From the NCBI GenBank assembly GCA_039707655.1, contig CM077667.1, positions 546,634,222 to 546,698,221 of the forward strand: 64,000 nucleotides of DNA, given 5' to 3'. Below, piece by piece: positions 45,853-55,915 of the stretch; the first letter of the stretch is position 1; the number at the start of each line of letters is the position of its first letter. Both the position numbers and the translations under genes were made by a program. Below the pieces are notes generated by a model. It was not told where the DNA came from, did no database searches, and saw nothing but the letters and a program-made list of their open reading frames with translations. Source of the DNA: Elymus sibiricus (taxonomy: Eukaryota; Streptophyta; Magnoliopsida; Poales; Poaceae).

Positions 45853-46368
45853 ATGGCTTCATCAAGCTCTTCCAAGGACAAGTTCTACGAGAAGGTCATC
45901 AATCCTTACCTATCGGAGGTGATGAAACACCCTCAAGCCATTGAGATACGTGAGGGGGTGCTTCACATCTGGGACGTTCAAGGGCCCAAGAAGACCGGGA
46001 GCGTGGAGTCCAGGCTCGAAGCGGTGGAGCAGGAGATTTTCAAGTGCCAGGGGATGGTGGAGCGTGGACTCAGCGCCAACCACTCCATGATCACGGAATT
46101 TACCTGTGAGCACAAGGTGGATGGCCGATCGATGGGGGATATCATCTTCAAGCTCAATGAATGCATAGACTATCTCCAGGGCCAAATCTATGATCTACAA
46201 AACCAAAATTATGAGTATGAGGCGAGATTCAAAGGTATGAGTTCAGCTGCAAGTTTCAGGACTCCGGAGACTCGTTCATCCTTTTATGATGGAGCACCTA
46301 CGCCATGGAAGCCGGAGGACCAGCCCACCACTTCATCACCACCTCCATCACCGAAGAAGGAGACTTGA
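45853..46368 (+). CDS. Accessory ORF of the Athila-type element, 171 aa, unknown function
   Basis: An intact frame begins MASSSSSKDKFYEKVINPYL. Residues about 50-130 are helix-prone with heptad-like spacing (VESRLEAVEQEIFKCQGMV; IIFKLNECIDYLQGQIYDLQ) and probably form a coiled coil. The tail from about residue 135 is Ser/Thr/Pro-rich and ends SPPPSPKKET. I see no signal peptide, membrane segment, protease site or zinc knuckle, so it is unlike a retroviral envelope although it occupies the env position. A splice acceptor ends 12 bp upstream, and a polypurine-like AAGCTTGGGGGAGGT lies 30 bp downstream. It is uninterrupted while pol has decayed slightly; its short length makes that weak evidence of selection. 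It may interact with gag or RNA, but that is speculation. Confidence 0.65.
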   Translation: MASSSSSKDKFYEKVINPYLSEVMKHPQAIEIREGVLHIWDVQGPKKTGSVESRLEAVEQEIFKCQGMVERGLSANHSMITEFTCEHKVDGRSMGDIIFKLNECIDYLQGQIYDLQNQNYEYEARFKGMSSAASFRTPETRSSFYDGAPTPWKPEDQPTTSSPPPSPKKET

Positions 46369-47929
46369 GTACACGGGTATGGGCACTCCCCTTGGCTTGT
46401 GCCAAGCTTGGGGGAGGTGCCCCAGTATCGTATCACCATCACTTTCATTATCTTTACTTATTTTTAGTTCGATCCTTAGTGATTTCGTGATTTAGTTGAA
46501 TAAAAGTTTAGTATGATTTTGTTTCGAGTGTTAGCTTCATGATCAATCTATGTAATCGAGTTGAGAGTTATATAATAAAGAGTAGTTTGAGTTTTTTCTT
46601 CTTTACTATCATGTCTCAATGCTAGCAATGAAAATAATAAAAGATCATATGCTAATCTTATGGAGAGTGATGACATTACATAAAGAAAAGTATGAGTGGT
46701 AAAATTTATTGGAAGTTAACAAACATAGCATTAGTCAATGATGCAATTCATGAAAGAATTAATAAGGGAAGAGAAGATTCACATGCAAATATACTATCTT
46801 GGACATCTTTTATGATTGTGAGCACCCATTAAGTATTTTATGCCAATTTGTTGACGTTGGACAAGGAAGACAACGTATTGAGTTATGTTTGTTCATATTC
46901 ACATAGAAGTTATATTGTTATAGATCCTCCAACATGTGGTGCTTGCCCAATATCTTTTCTAGCCAAAAATCCGCACCAAGTAGAGATACTACTTGTGAAT
47001 CCAAAACCCTTAAACCCAGTTTCATGTCATGAGAGTCCACTATATCTAACTATGGATTGAATAAGATCCTTCAAGTAAGTTGTCATCGGTGCAAAAAAGC
47101 AATAAAAATTGCTCCTAAAACATGTATGATCTTTTATTGTAAGGGAAGTAAGCGTTGTACGAACTTGTGATGGTAAATAAATAAAAGCGACGGACTGCAA
47201 AATAAAGGTTGCTATCACAAGGGGCAATATAACATGACGTTCCTTTGCATTAAGAGCTTGTGCATCCAACAATAAAAAGCGCATGACAACCTCTGCTTCC
47301 CTCTGCGAAGGGCCTATCTTTTACTTTACTGCATTTACTTTTCTGTATTTATTTTTATGCAAGAGTCAATAGTGTTCTCCTCTATTTCCTTTTTATTTTT
47401 CTCTTTTGCAAGCATCATGTGGTGGGGAAAGATCTAGGCATCTATATCCAATTGAATATGAGTGATCATGAGTTATTATTGTTGACATCACCCCTGAGGT
47501 GAATATGTTGGGAGGCGAAATTATAAGCCCCTATCTTTCTATGTGTCTGGCTGAAACTTTTTGCTCCATATATATGTCGTGAGTGTTAGCAATCATGGAA
47601 GACTAAATGATGGTTGAGTATGTGGACTTGCTAAATAGCTCCGACATGAGACCCTTCCTGAAAATATGATGAATTGCAATTGCATTGTTGACTGAGAACA
47701 TAGTTTGTTAGTTTTCAATAAAGTTTATGCCTTATACTCCATTGTTGTGATGAATTGTTACTTTCTCATTAGAAGTCATATGATAATAAATATTGCTGTT
47801 ATAATAATGATCATGATGCTACTATGTCCATATTTTGTTTTTATCAACACCCCTCTCTCTAAACATGTGGACATGATTATCGATATCGGCTTTCGCTTGA
47901 GGACAAGCTAGGTCTAAGCTTGGGGGAGT
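46369..47929 (+). other. Non-coding region before the Athila 3' LTR
   Basis: An AT-rich 3' region without coding signature. It is bounded by two polypurine-like sites: AAGCTTGGGGGAGGT near 46406 and AAGCTTGGGGGAGT at 47917-47930, next to the LTR. The second is the likely plus-strand primer; the first may be an older LTR-proximal copy. Confidence 0.6.
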
Positions 47930-48453
47930 TGAAACCTCCATTTTGCATCATGTTTTACTACTGTTATTTATAATGTTTTTTACCAATATAACACTTTGAG
48001 GAGCAATTCTAATGCCTTTTCTCTATTAATATGCAAGATTCACACAAGGAGGGAGAATACCGGCAGCTGGAATTCTGGACCTGAAAAGGCTCTGTCAAGA
48101 TACCTATTATGCACAACTCCAATTGAGCTAAAAATTTCTGGAGAATTATTTTGGAATATATAAAAAATATTGGCACAAGAATCATCAGAGGGGGGCCACC
48201 CAGTGCCCATGAGGCACCAGGGCGCGCCACCCCCTAGGCGCGCCCTGGTACCTCGTGGAGGCCCTGGCCCACTTCTGGCCCCCATCTTCTGGTATATAAG
48301 GGATTTCGACCTAAAATAATTATAGAGAAGACTTTCGGGACGGTGCGCCGCCGTCTCGAGGTGGAACTTGGGCAGGAGCACTTTTGATCTCCGGCGGAGA
48401 GATTCTGCCGGAGAAACTTCCCTCCGGGAGGGGGAAATCGTCGCCATCGACAA
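47930..48453 (+). mobile_element. 3' LTR of the Athila-type element, first 524 bp only
   Basis: It starts TGAAACCTCCATTTTGCATC and follows the 5' LTR closely, including the hairpin (48207-48258) and TATATAAG (48293), up to GCCATCGACAA at 48453. The remaining ~1.0 kb is missing and the sequence switches to the middle of another element's LTR. Confidence 0.9.
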
Positions 48454-50250
48454 TTTCAACTTGACAACATCTTTGTTCCATTCATCAAATGGTTTCACCC
48501 CAGTAAGGTCTCCAAGATTCTATCCAGAAGATGTTCTGGATCATTCTGATAAACCTAGATCCCTCCCAACCTCTCCAGTGGCTAATCCTATCCATTCGAG
48601 CAGTGAAGGACCTGTTGGACAAGGTGTGGCAGGCAGACGCGGGCCAGAACGTGCCATTGCCGTGGTGATCATGCCATGGACAAGGCCAAACGTGCGCTCT
48701 GTGCACTGACGACGTCTGGTCACGTCGGGCAGGCCAGCTCAGACCACCGTGGCTTGTCCACTGGTGCTGACCTGCTTCCCCATCGTCCAGGTACCCTTCC
48801 CCGGTCACTTCCCCCTCCGTTCTCTTCCCCGCCGTGCCGCGACGAGCGCCACCGTACGCCACTGTTCGTCCACTGTCGCCGCCTTATCCGGCCAAGCCGA
48901 GGCTTCCCGAGCACCAGCTGGCCTCCACTGCTCTCCCATGCCACTCCCCGACGCTGGTCGCCAGCCTGAGCCATCGCCTCCGAGCTCCAGGACGCCGGCC
49001 AGCTCAGTGCCACGGCCAAGCTTATCCGGTGACCTCGGGTGGCTATAAATAGCCAGCCCTGAGTCCCCTCGTGCACGCACCTCACTCTCCCTTCCCCTCT
49101 AGAGCTCTCCCGCAACCTCGCCCGGCCGAATACCTCGCCAGAGCTCTCAAATTTCCGGCAAACTCTACCCACTACCCCGCCCTCCACTCCCGCGCACAGC
49201 CGTCCCCGGTGCCCGTGGACTCCACCACTGGATGCGCCACTCTCCGGCAACCTCGCCCGTGCCCTTGCCCAGCCGCCTAGCCCACCGGAACCCCGCCCAC
49301 CCGCCAGAGCTGCCGTGCACTGGCGACCGCCGTGGGTCATGCTGCTGCTGCCTTGGAGCTTTCTGGTGGCCGTGGATGAGTTTGTTGGATGCGCCGCATC
49401 GCGAGGATCACGCCGGTGGCCGGACCTCGGCCGGAGATGGCCCGTGCTGCCGGAGGTCGTCGCCGGCGCTCGCCCGGCCCGCCTCTCCTCTGTTCCGTCA
49501 GGGAAAGAAGAAGAGGAGGAGGGAGGAGAGAGAGGTAGCGCGGGCCCCGCCCGTCAGTGGCTTAGCCACGGGCCCGCCCGCTTAAGTGGACGCGCACGCG
49601 CCTAAATACGTTTTCCTACTAGGGAAACGTACTGTGGAGAAGAAGTTTTCTTCCTTGGAAAACGCTTCGACTCATAAAACGTTTTCTCTACAGGAAAACA
49701 TATTTCCAGAAAAGGCGCCAGCCGCAGAGCTGCCAGGGACCCTGATGCAATTATTTCTTTTACAGATCAGTCCCTGGCAGTCAAACCCTCATATCTTTTT
49801 GCTCGCAACTCCGATTCAGGTGATTCCAAAGCCGTCGTTCTCTGTTTGTCGAGCCCGTTCTGATGACATCACTTTCACCATGTTGACACTTTCTAAAAAT
49901 ACCCATTTTGTCCCTGTCCTATATTCAGCCCCTCCAAGAGGGAATCTTCTCCGATGAATTTTTCCACGAGGTGATCGCACTTCTCTCCGTTGAACTCATC
50001 GACCCATAGGCAAGCTGACCATCTGATATGTGCCCTAAAGCATTGCTCTGTGTTATTCTTGCGTGTCTAAATTAATGTGCTCATGCTCGTATGCGTAGTG
50101 GTGAACTGTATGTGACACTGATGAACCCTTGCCTGCCTTTCTTTGGTGACGGCACCATGCCTGCGTTCTGAGCTGCTTTCGGCCATCCGGGGTGGATGCC
50201 GACTTTATGCCTCTCTTTTCAACGACTGACCCGTGTTCTGAGCTGCTTTT
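48454..50250 (+). mobile_element. 5' LTR, first surviving piece
   Basis: It aligns with 59701-61182 of the 3' LTR. The first ~1.1 kb of the LTR is missing. TATAAATAG at 49044-49052 is intact, whereas the 3' LTR has TAAAAATAG at the matching place. About 280 bp at 49690-49968, between CTCTAC and AGGTGATCGC, are absent from the 3' LTR. Confidence 0.88.
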
Positions 50251-53200
50251 TGTATAACATCCCCAAATCCTAAGCACTTGTTAACCTAGCTAAAGTGCCA
50301 TGTCAGCATATTTTTCATAATCAAAATGCAATTAAGAATATTCCAACTTCAAATTTTAAAATAAAGTCAAAATTAGTAATTATTCAAACAGCAAAAAACA
50401 AATGTTCATAATGTTTCAAATAATTCTAAAGTAATTATAAAAATAAAATCAACATTATTAAAATTCCAAATCTGACCCTAGAAACCAAAACAGTACCCAT
50501 AACAGCCACTTTTAATCCTTTAGTATTCAAATAATATTCAATTGAAATCATAAAAGCCCCAAACTTTTTGTAGCAGTGCTACATATTGCAAAGTAATTAT
50601 GGGGCCTAGTCACATATTTTACTAAATAGAATTGCTGGCTAGAGTAAAATGCAACAGAAATGAAAAAGGGAAAACAGAAAAAGAAATAAAAGAAAAGGAA
50701 AAATGGCCCTGCTCACTGGGCCTTAGGCCACAGGAGCAGGCCCAGCCCACCTCCCTCATCTCCCTCACCTGCTCTCCTCCTCGGTGTCACCTCCGCGGCA
50801 TCTGGCGCGCGGCGGCGCCGTTCACCGTCTGCCACGGCGCAGCGGAGCAGTTGGCCCCGATAAGGACGCGGCGCCCGAGCCCTCCCCCCTGGACACCGCG
50901 CTCTCTCTCGCCTCTCTCCCCTCCCTCTAGCACGCGCTCGCTCGCCCCTCTCCCCCTCTGCCTGCGCGAGCCGCCGCTGCCCTCCGTCGATTTCGCGCTC
51001 GGCGGCACCCTCCTGCCCCTCTGTCGAGTCCGGGAGGTCCACCGGCGTCGGACTCGACCTCCGGTGCCCTCTGCTGGGGCCGGGAGACTCCACAGACGCC
51101 GAACGATGCCGTCCGCTTCCGCCTCTATCTCCGGCGACCGCCGCCGTCTCCGTCGACCGCTTCTGCTCCTAAGCTGCCAAGGGCTTTACGTAGCCACGCG
51201 GTAAGCCTCCTCGTTCCTCTCCTCACTCTCTGGCTGCCGCTGTTGATCGCCGCCATGGCCGTGCTCTGTCCACTGCTCGTGCTCGCCGTAGCCGCCATTC
51301 CCGACCACCGTAGCTCGCGCTGGTAGGCTAGAACGACGCGACTCGATCTCCTCTGTCGAACAGCGGTCGTGGCGCAGCATTTGGTCGCCAGGCGACGAGC
51401 TTCACCACCGCTGGCCGTGCTCTGTTGCCGCTGCACTGTTGCTGCTACAGTACTGCTGATCGTACTATAGCAGTAGCTAGCTTTGTACTGCTGCTGCTTA
51501 CTGACTAGCCCCTTTTTGCATCAACAAAACAGTCAGCAAATCACTTCGAAAATGAATAAAAATGATGTGAATAATTTGTATACTTGACCAACTCCATTTC
51601 ATCTCACTGGAACAAGTCCATTAGATGCATGGATTAATTGCTACAAAAATGACAAAAGTGCATCTTCTGTTAACAGAGAAAACTGAAGGAACAGATTACT
51701 GACTAAGCTAGTTTGGGGCTGTATTTGGACTAGCTACGTGCACTGTTCATGCCATTAGATGGCATGGATTGGTAGTACCCTTGGAGTAGAGTAAATCATC
51801 TATAGGAATCATCCCCATTAGAGCTATGAATAACCCATTATAGCCCTCACAAATTGGCTAGTCAATAAACAGATTCTAAGACTTAGTAGAATTTCAGAAA
51901 TTCCAGAAAACTATTAAAACTTTGGAAAATCGTAGAAAATAATCCGTAACTCGGATGAAAATAATTTATATATGAAAAATGATCAGAAAAATCCAACAAA
52001 TCTGAATATGTCATCTGCGTTCATGTTAGAACTCTCTAAGTGGAGGAACATGGAACTTTTGGCCAGATTTCGATGAATGAATAGTGCATGACTTCGGGAA
52101 AATATTTCCAAATATTTTCCGAAGCCATTTAAATGATCTTAGTACTGCATTAGAGAACCCTTGCACCTCATTTGTTCATGTCATGCATATTGTTGCATTT
52201 GATTGCCCGTTATTCATTATGTTCTACCCCCGTTTATTTTCCGATAGACCCTGAGCCCCCGGTAGACCAGGAGTACCACTACCTCACCGTCGACCCTTCT
52301 ACTTCATCTGCAAAGCAACCAGGCAAGCAACCCCCCTTGATGCATGCCTATATCACCTACTCTTTCTCCCTCTTGCTTGCATTAGAAATTGCTGCTACTC
52401 TGTTTTATCCTATTTTGCTGCATAGCCTGTTTTTGTAACTGTTATTTGATACCTGCCTGTTATCCAAGATACTTAGTATAGTATGGTTGATAATCCCGCC
52501 ATGACCCCTCTTCTTTGTCACAATTGCCCCGCTTAGCTACTAGTGCCCCGATCGAGGTGATCGACGGGCTGAGACCAGCACAGCACTGCACACCCCCTAA
52601 GTTGTTCGACTCTACGGAGTTATCCTTGAGTGATGAGGGTGATACCTCTTAACTCAGTTCCGAAGATGCCTCTGTAGTATAGCCGAACGGACGTGGTTTA
52701 CCGAGGGTGGTTCCTCTTCCTCCACCTCCGGTTAAGCTTCTGTCATGCAACCCTGCAAGTGTGAACGCCATCGAGGGTGATTCCTCCGGGTTCACCGTGA
52801 CGGGTACATCGAGTAGGCATCCAACGATTGTGATTCCTCGGATCCCTTCCTAATGCTATGGACATACGGGTACTTTGGTTTACCACATATACTTATTACA
52901 GACGGGTTGACCATGAGGGTACCCGCGAGATGTTTACGTGGCGCGGCCAGGCATTCTGAGCCCTTGCCGTAAGTCCACGAGATGGGGCGACAGGGCTACA
53001 CGTGTCGTGGATCTCTGCTCGTTCCATGAGCTCCCAATGCACTTAACGGATATGGGTATTTGATCTGAGTTGGCCAATGGCCTATACGCACTACCACCAC
53101 GTGGGATAATGGTTTAATGGGGCCCTCTGCGCCGTATGTATCGGCCGAAAGCTCTGTCAGACGTCCAGTTCAGCATTGCGGCGCGTTCGGGCAGGTGCCA

Positions 53201-54244
53201 TCCAGGACAGAGGTGGTGCTTGCTCCGTTCACCCACGCAACGACCCAGAGTGCAAAGGGCAATGGGCCCAGGACCCCTGAGCACTTAGGACGTAGACCGG
53301 CGGGGACCTCTCTGCTGAGCTCTAGGTAGGGCTGCGGTGTGTCGATTACCCGAGGCCGGGCATTACCCAGCAAGTGTGTTCGGCCAGATGTAATCGAGCG
53401 TGTTGGGTAACAGTAGTGCACCCCTGGAGGGAAGATTATCTATTCGAATAGTTGTGTCCACGGTAACAGGACGCTCAGTGTTGTATCCCGATCTACTACT
53501 ACTTGAACTGGATACTTGTAATTAATTGGAAGCTCCGGGATCGCTTTCTCGCAGGGAGTTGAGAAAGGATCCCTAGGCTTCGTTACAACATGCTTGCTAA
53601 GTTAAATATGTTACTAATCTGCACTCTTCTAAATGCTGCAAGACCACTGAAGATGCTAGTCTTCGATAGGCTAGGCCTTTCTCGCTATTCTGGCATTTCT
53701 GCAGTCAAGTGCACATATACAGCCTTCCTTTGACAATGTTGCATAAGTAGAATAGATCTGATGTAAGTCTTGCTGAGTACTTTGGATGAGTACTCACGGT
53801 TGCTTTGCTTCCCTTTTTCCCCCATGCCCGATTGCTGCGATCAGATGTTGGAGCCCCGGAGTCTGCTGCCCCAGTTGCCGGCTACTACTACTACCCTCAG
53901 GAGGATCGTACTTCTACGAGGAGCCCACCGACAGCCAGGAGTAGTTAGGAGGTTCCCAGGCAGGAGGCATGCGCCTCTCGATCCGTTGTTTTTATTTTGC
54001 CTCGCCTGTTAAGGCCTATCTGTTTAACTTTCATGTCTGTACTCAGTTATCTAACGCTTTCATTGTTGCTTGTATGACATCGAGCTTATGTATTCGAGCC
54101 CGCGAGGCCCTGGCTAGTAATATAAAGCTTGTATGCTTTTATTTGTGTTTAGAGTTGTGTTGTGATATCTTCAAGTGAGTCCTTAGGCTTGATTGTGCAC
54201 ATTTGTGTGCATGATTAGTGCACGGTTAAGTCAAGGGCGTCACA
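50251..54244 (+). mobile_element. Gypsy solo LTR (3994 bp) inserted in the 5' LTR
   Basis: It runs from TGTATAACATCCCC to …GGGCGTCACA. Removing it joins AGCTGCTTTT to TTTCGGCTGTCGC, which matches the uninterrupted 3' LTR near 61178 apart from the duplicated T's, so only a TTT-type duplication is visible. It is a plus-strand relative of 38400-42486, with the CTATTCGAATAG block at 53440-53451 and the ~70-bp GAGGGTGATTCCTC-like repeats at 52634, 52703, 52773 and 52827. Confidence 0.9.
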
Positions 54245-55898
54245 TTTCGGCTGTCGCTGGCAGCTGTTGAATTTCTTTCTGTAGTGGTGACCCTATGCTC
54301 TGAGCTGTTCTTCGGCCGTCTTAGGGAACTGCTACTTTCTTTTTATCAACACCGTCTCATGCTCTGAGCTGCTTTTCAGCCATCTTGAGCCGGGGTTGAG
54401 TTATTCCAGTAACGTCCCAGATCTGAGTTGTAAAGACCGTTCTGGTGGCTACTGGTTTATCTGCTGGTTTCATGCAAGGGTTCAAATGGTCGTAACTTAC
54501 AGCTAGAACTTGTAATGTGATAAACTTGCTATTTAAACATTGTTTTACTAGTGACTCATATGTGACATAATGTGGAGATAGGTTGTTGTGTTCCATTGTG
54601 CATTACTACTGTTGTTGCAAAGATCAAGAATGTGACTTAATAATGACAACCTCCTCCGTCGGCTGGATCGAGTCATAGTGCCACTGAACCAAACTCAACA
54701 GTGCAGCCACATTTGCCTTTATGGGGAGGCCCTGACTTGGTCTGTTGTCTTGCCTCTTATCGGTATCACCAAAGAGGGAAGGTTATGCATGCGCGCTACC
54801 CTGGCCTGGTAGGCGGCGATAACCTTGTGAGCCTTGTTGTTTGTTTAGCCCGGGGTCCCCATTTGGGACAGTTTGTTTGGCCACGATGGTGCAGGTGTCA
54901 GGAGTGACACAGGGGCCACCCAGGACTTGACCCGGGAAGGGGTATGATTGTCGGTGGGGCCATAAGAGTGCCGGGCAATAGACAAGTCTTGTTGGAGCAG
55001 CACCGGTCCACCCGAATGGGAACATGTACTCAGTATAAGGCCGGGAGCTCCATGTTGTGGGTAAAGTGCGCAACCTTTGCAGAGTGTAAATCTATTCGAA
55101 TAGCCACGTCCTAGGTCAAGGACAATTCGTACTAGGTCACACTATTTGGTCTATGTCGAGTCTGGAGGAACAAACCATATGATGTTAATAATGAACCAGA
55201 GAAAGGTATGATTTGTCAGATTTATAGTGCAGATGCAGGGACATCGGATGATGTTAGGTAATTGGGATGTTAGCCATGCGATGGCTATGAGATGAGTGGT
55301 CGGATGACCGCATGACTTGGATTTGATTTGTATCGGGTTTGGATTGGATCCTAAGATTATTCGGAGTATGGATTACTTACTTGATATGTTGTATCTTCGT
55401 CATACTGTAGTTACTTTGATAGTTAACATGCTAGATAATCCTGTTATGATATGACATTGCTAGATAATCCTGTTAAGACATGATAGCTAATATTGGTAAG
55501 ATAATGAATGCATGCTTGAATGCCATGGATTGCTTTGCTTGGTGTATATGTTGGTTTGGTTTGCTTGCGAGTACATTCCAAAGTACTCAGTGGCCTTCAA
55601 TGTGGCTAGGTTCACCTACGGATCCGACGTCCACTAGCGAGGAGCCGGAATGTTCGCGGGCTAGCAGAGTAACCCAGTCAGATCCCTGTGGATTGGAGCC
55701 GCACCAAGACCATGCTGCCTTAGATAGAGCTTTTCCGCTGCCAACACCCTTGTAAAATATCATGTAAGACTTATATATTCATTAATAGAAATGCCTGTGT
55801 TCATGATACTTGTTGTAAACGTGCATGCCAGAGTGATTTCCTGGGCTGGTGTGTGCGGTGACCGTCTGGCTACAGTGGTATTCAGGCGGGGCGCCACA
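54245..55898 (+). mobile_element. 5' LTR, second piece
   Basis: It aligns with 61183-62821 at high identity and ends GGGGCGCCACA at 55898, just before the primer site. It contains CTATTCGAATAG at 55092-55103 and the TTGCGAGTACATTCC block near 55566. Confidence 0.9.
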
Positions 55899-55903
55899 AC
55901 GGA

Positions 55904-55915
55904 TGGTATCAGAGC
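55904..55915 (+). promoter_or_regulatory. Primer binding site, tRNA-Met type
   Basis: TGGTATCAGAGC lies six bases from the LTR end. Confidence 0.88.

Larger units (their letters stand above)
35057..48453 (+). mobile_element. Athila-type Ty3/gypsy element, nearly complete, 3' LTR truncated
   Basis: It comprises a 5' LTR (35057-36587), primer site (36599-36617), gag-protease (36694), pol, an accessory ORF (45853-46368), non-coding sequence to 47929, and the first 524 bp of the 3' LTR (47930-48453). It inserted into the CACTA transposase after base 35056. The two LTRs agree closely (about 95% by eye over the shared part), so the insertion is fairly young. The LTR style reminds me of the wheat Fatima/Sabrina type; this is not verified. 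A 4-kb solo LTR splits its gag-pol. Confidence 0.9.

Noticed and set aside
48720..49605. Long frames on both strands in the LTR, repeated at 59.7-60.8 kb
   Set aside because: Same explanation: GC-rich LTR sequence, frames on both strands, no domain, and not kept between the two LTR copies.
50632..51204. 190-aa frame in the solo LTR
   Set aside because: Low-complexity Ser/Pro/Arg sequence within an LTR, with a comparable frame on the opposite strand.
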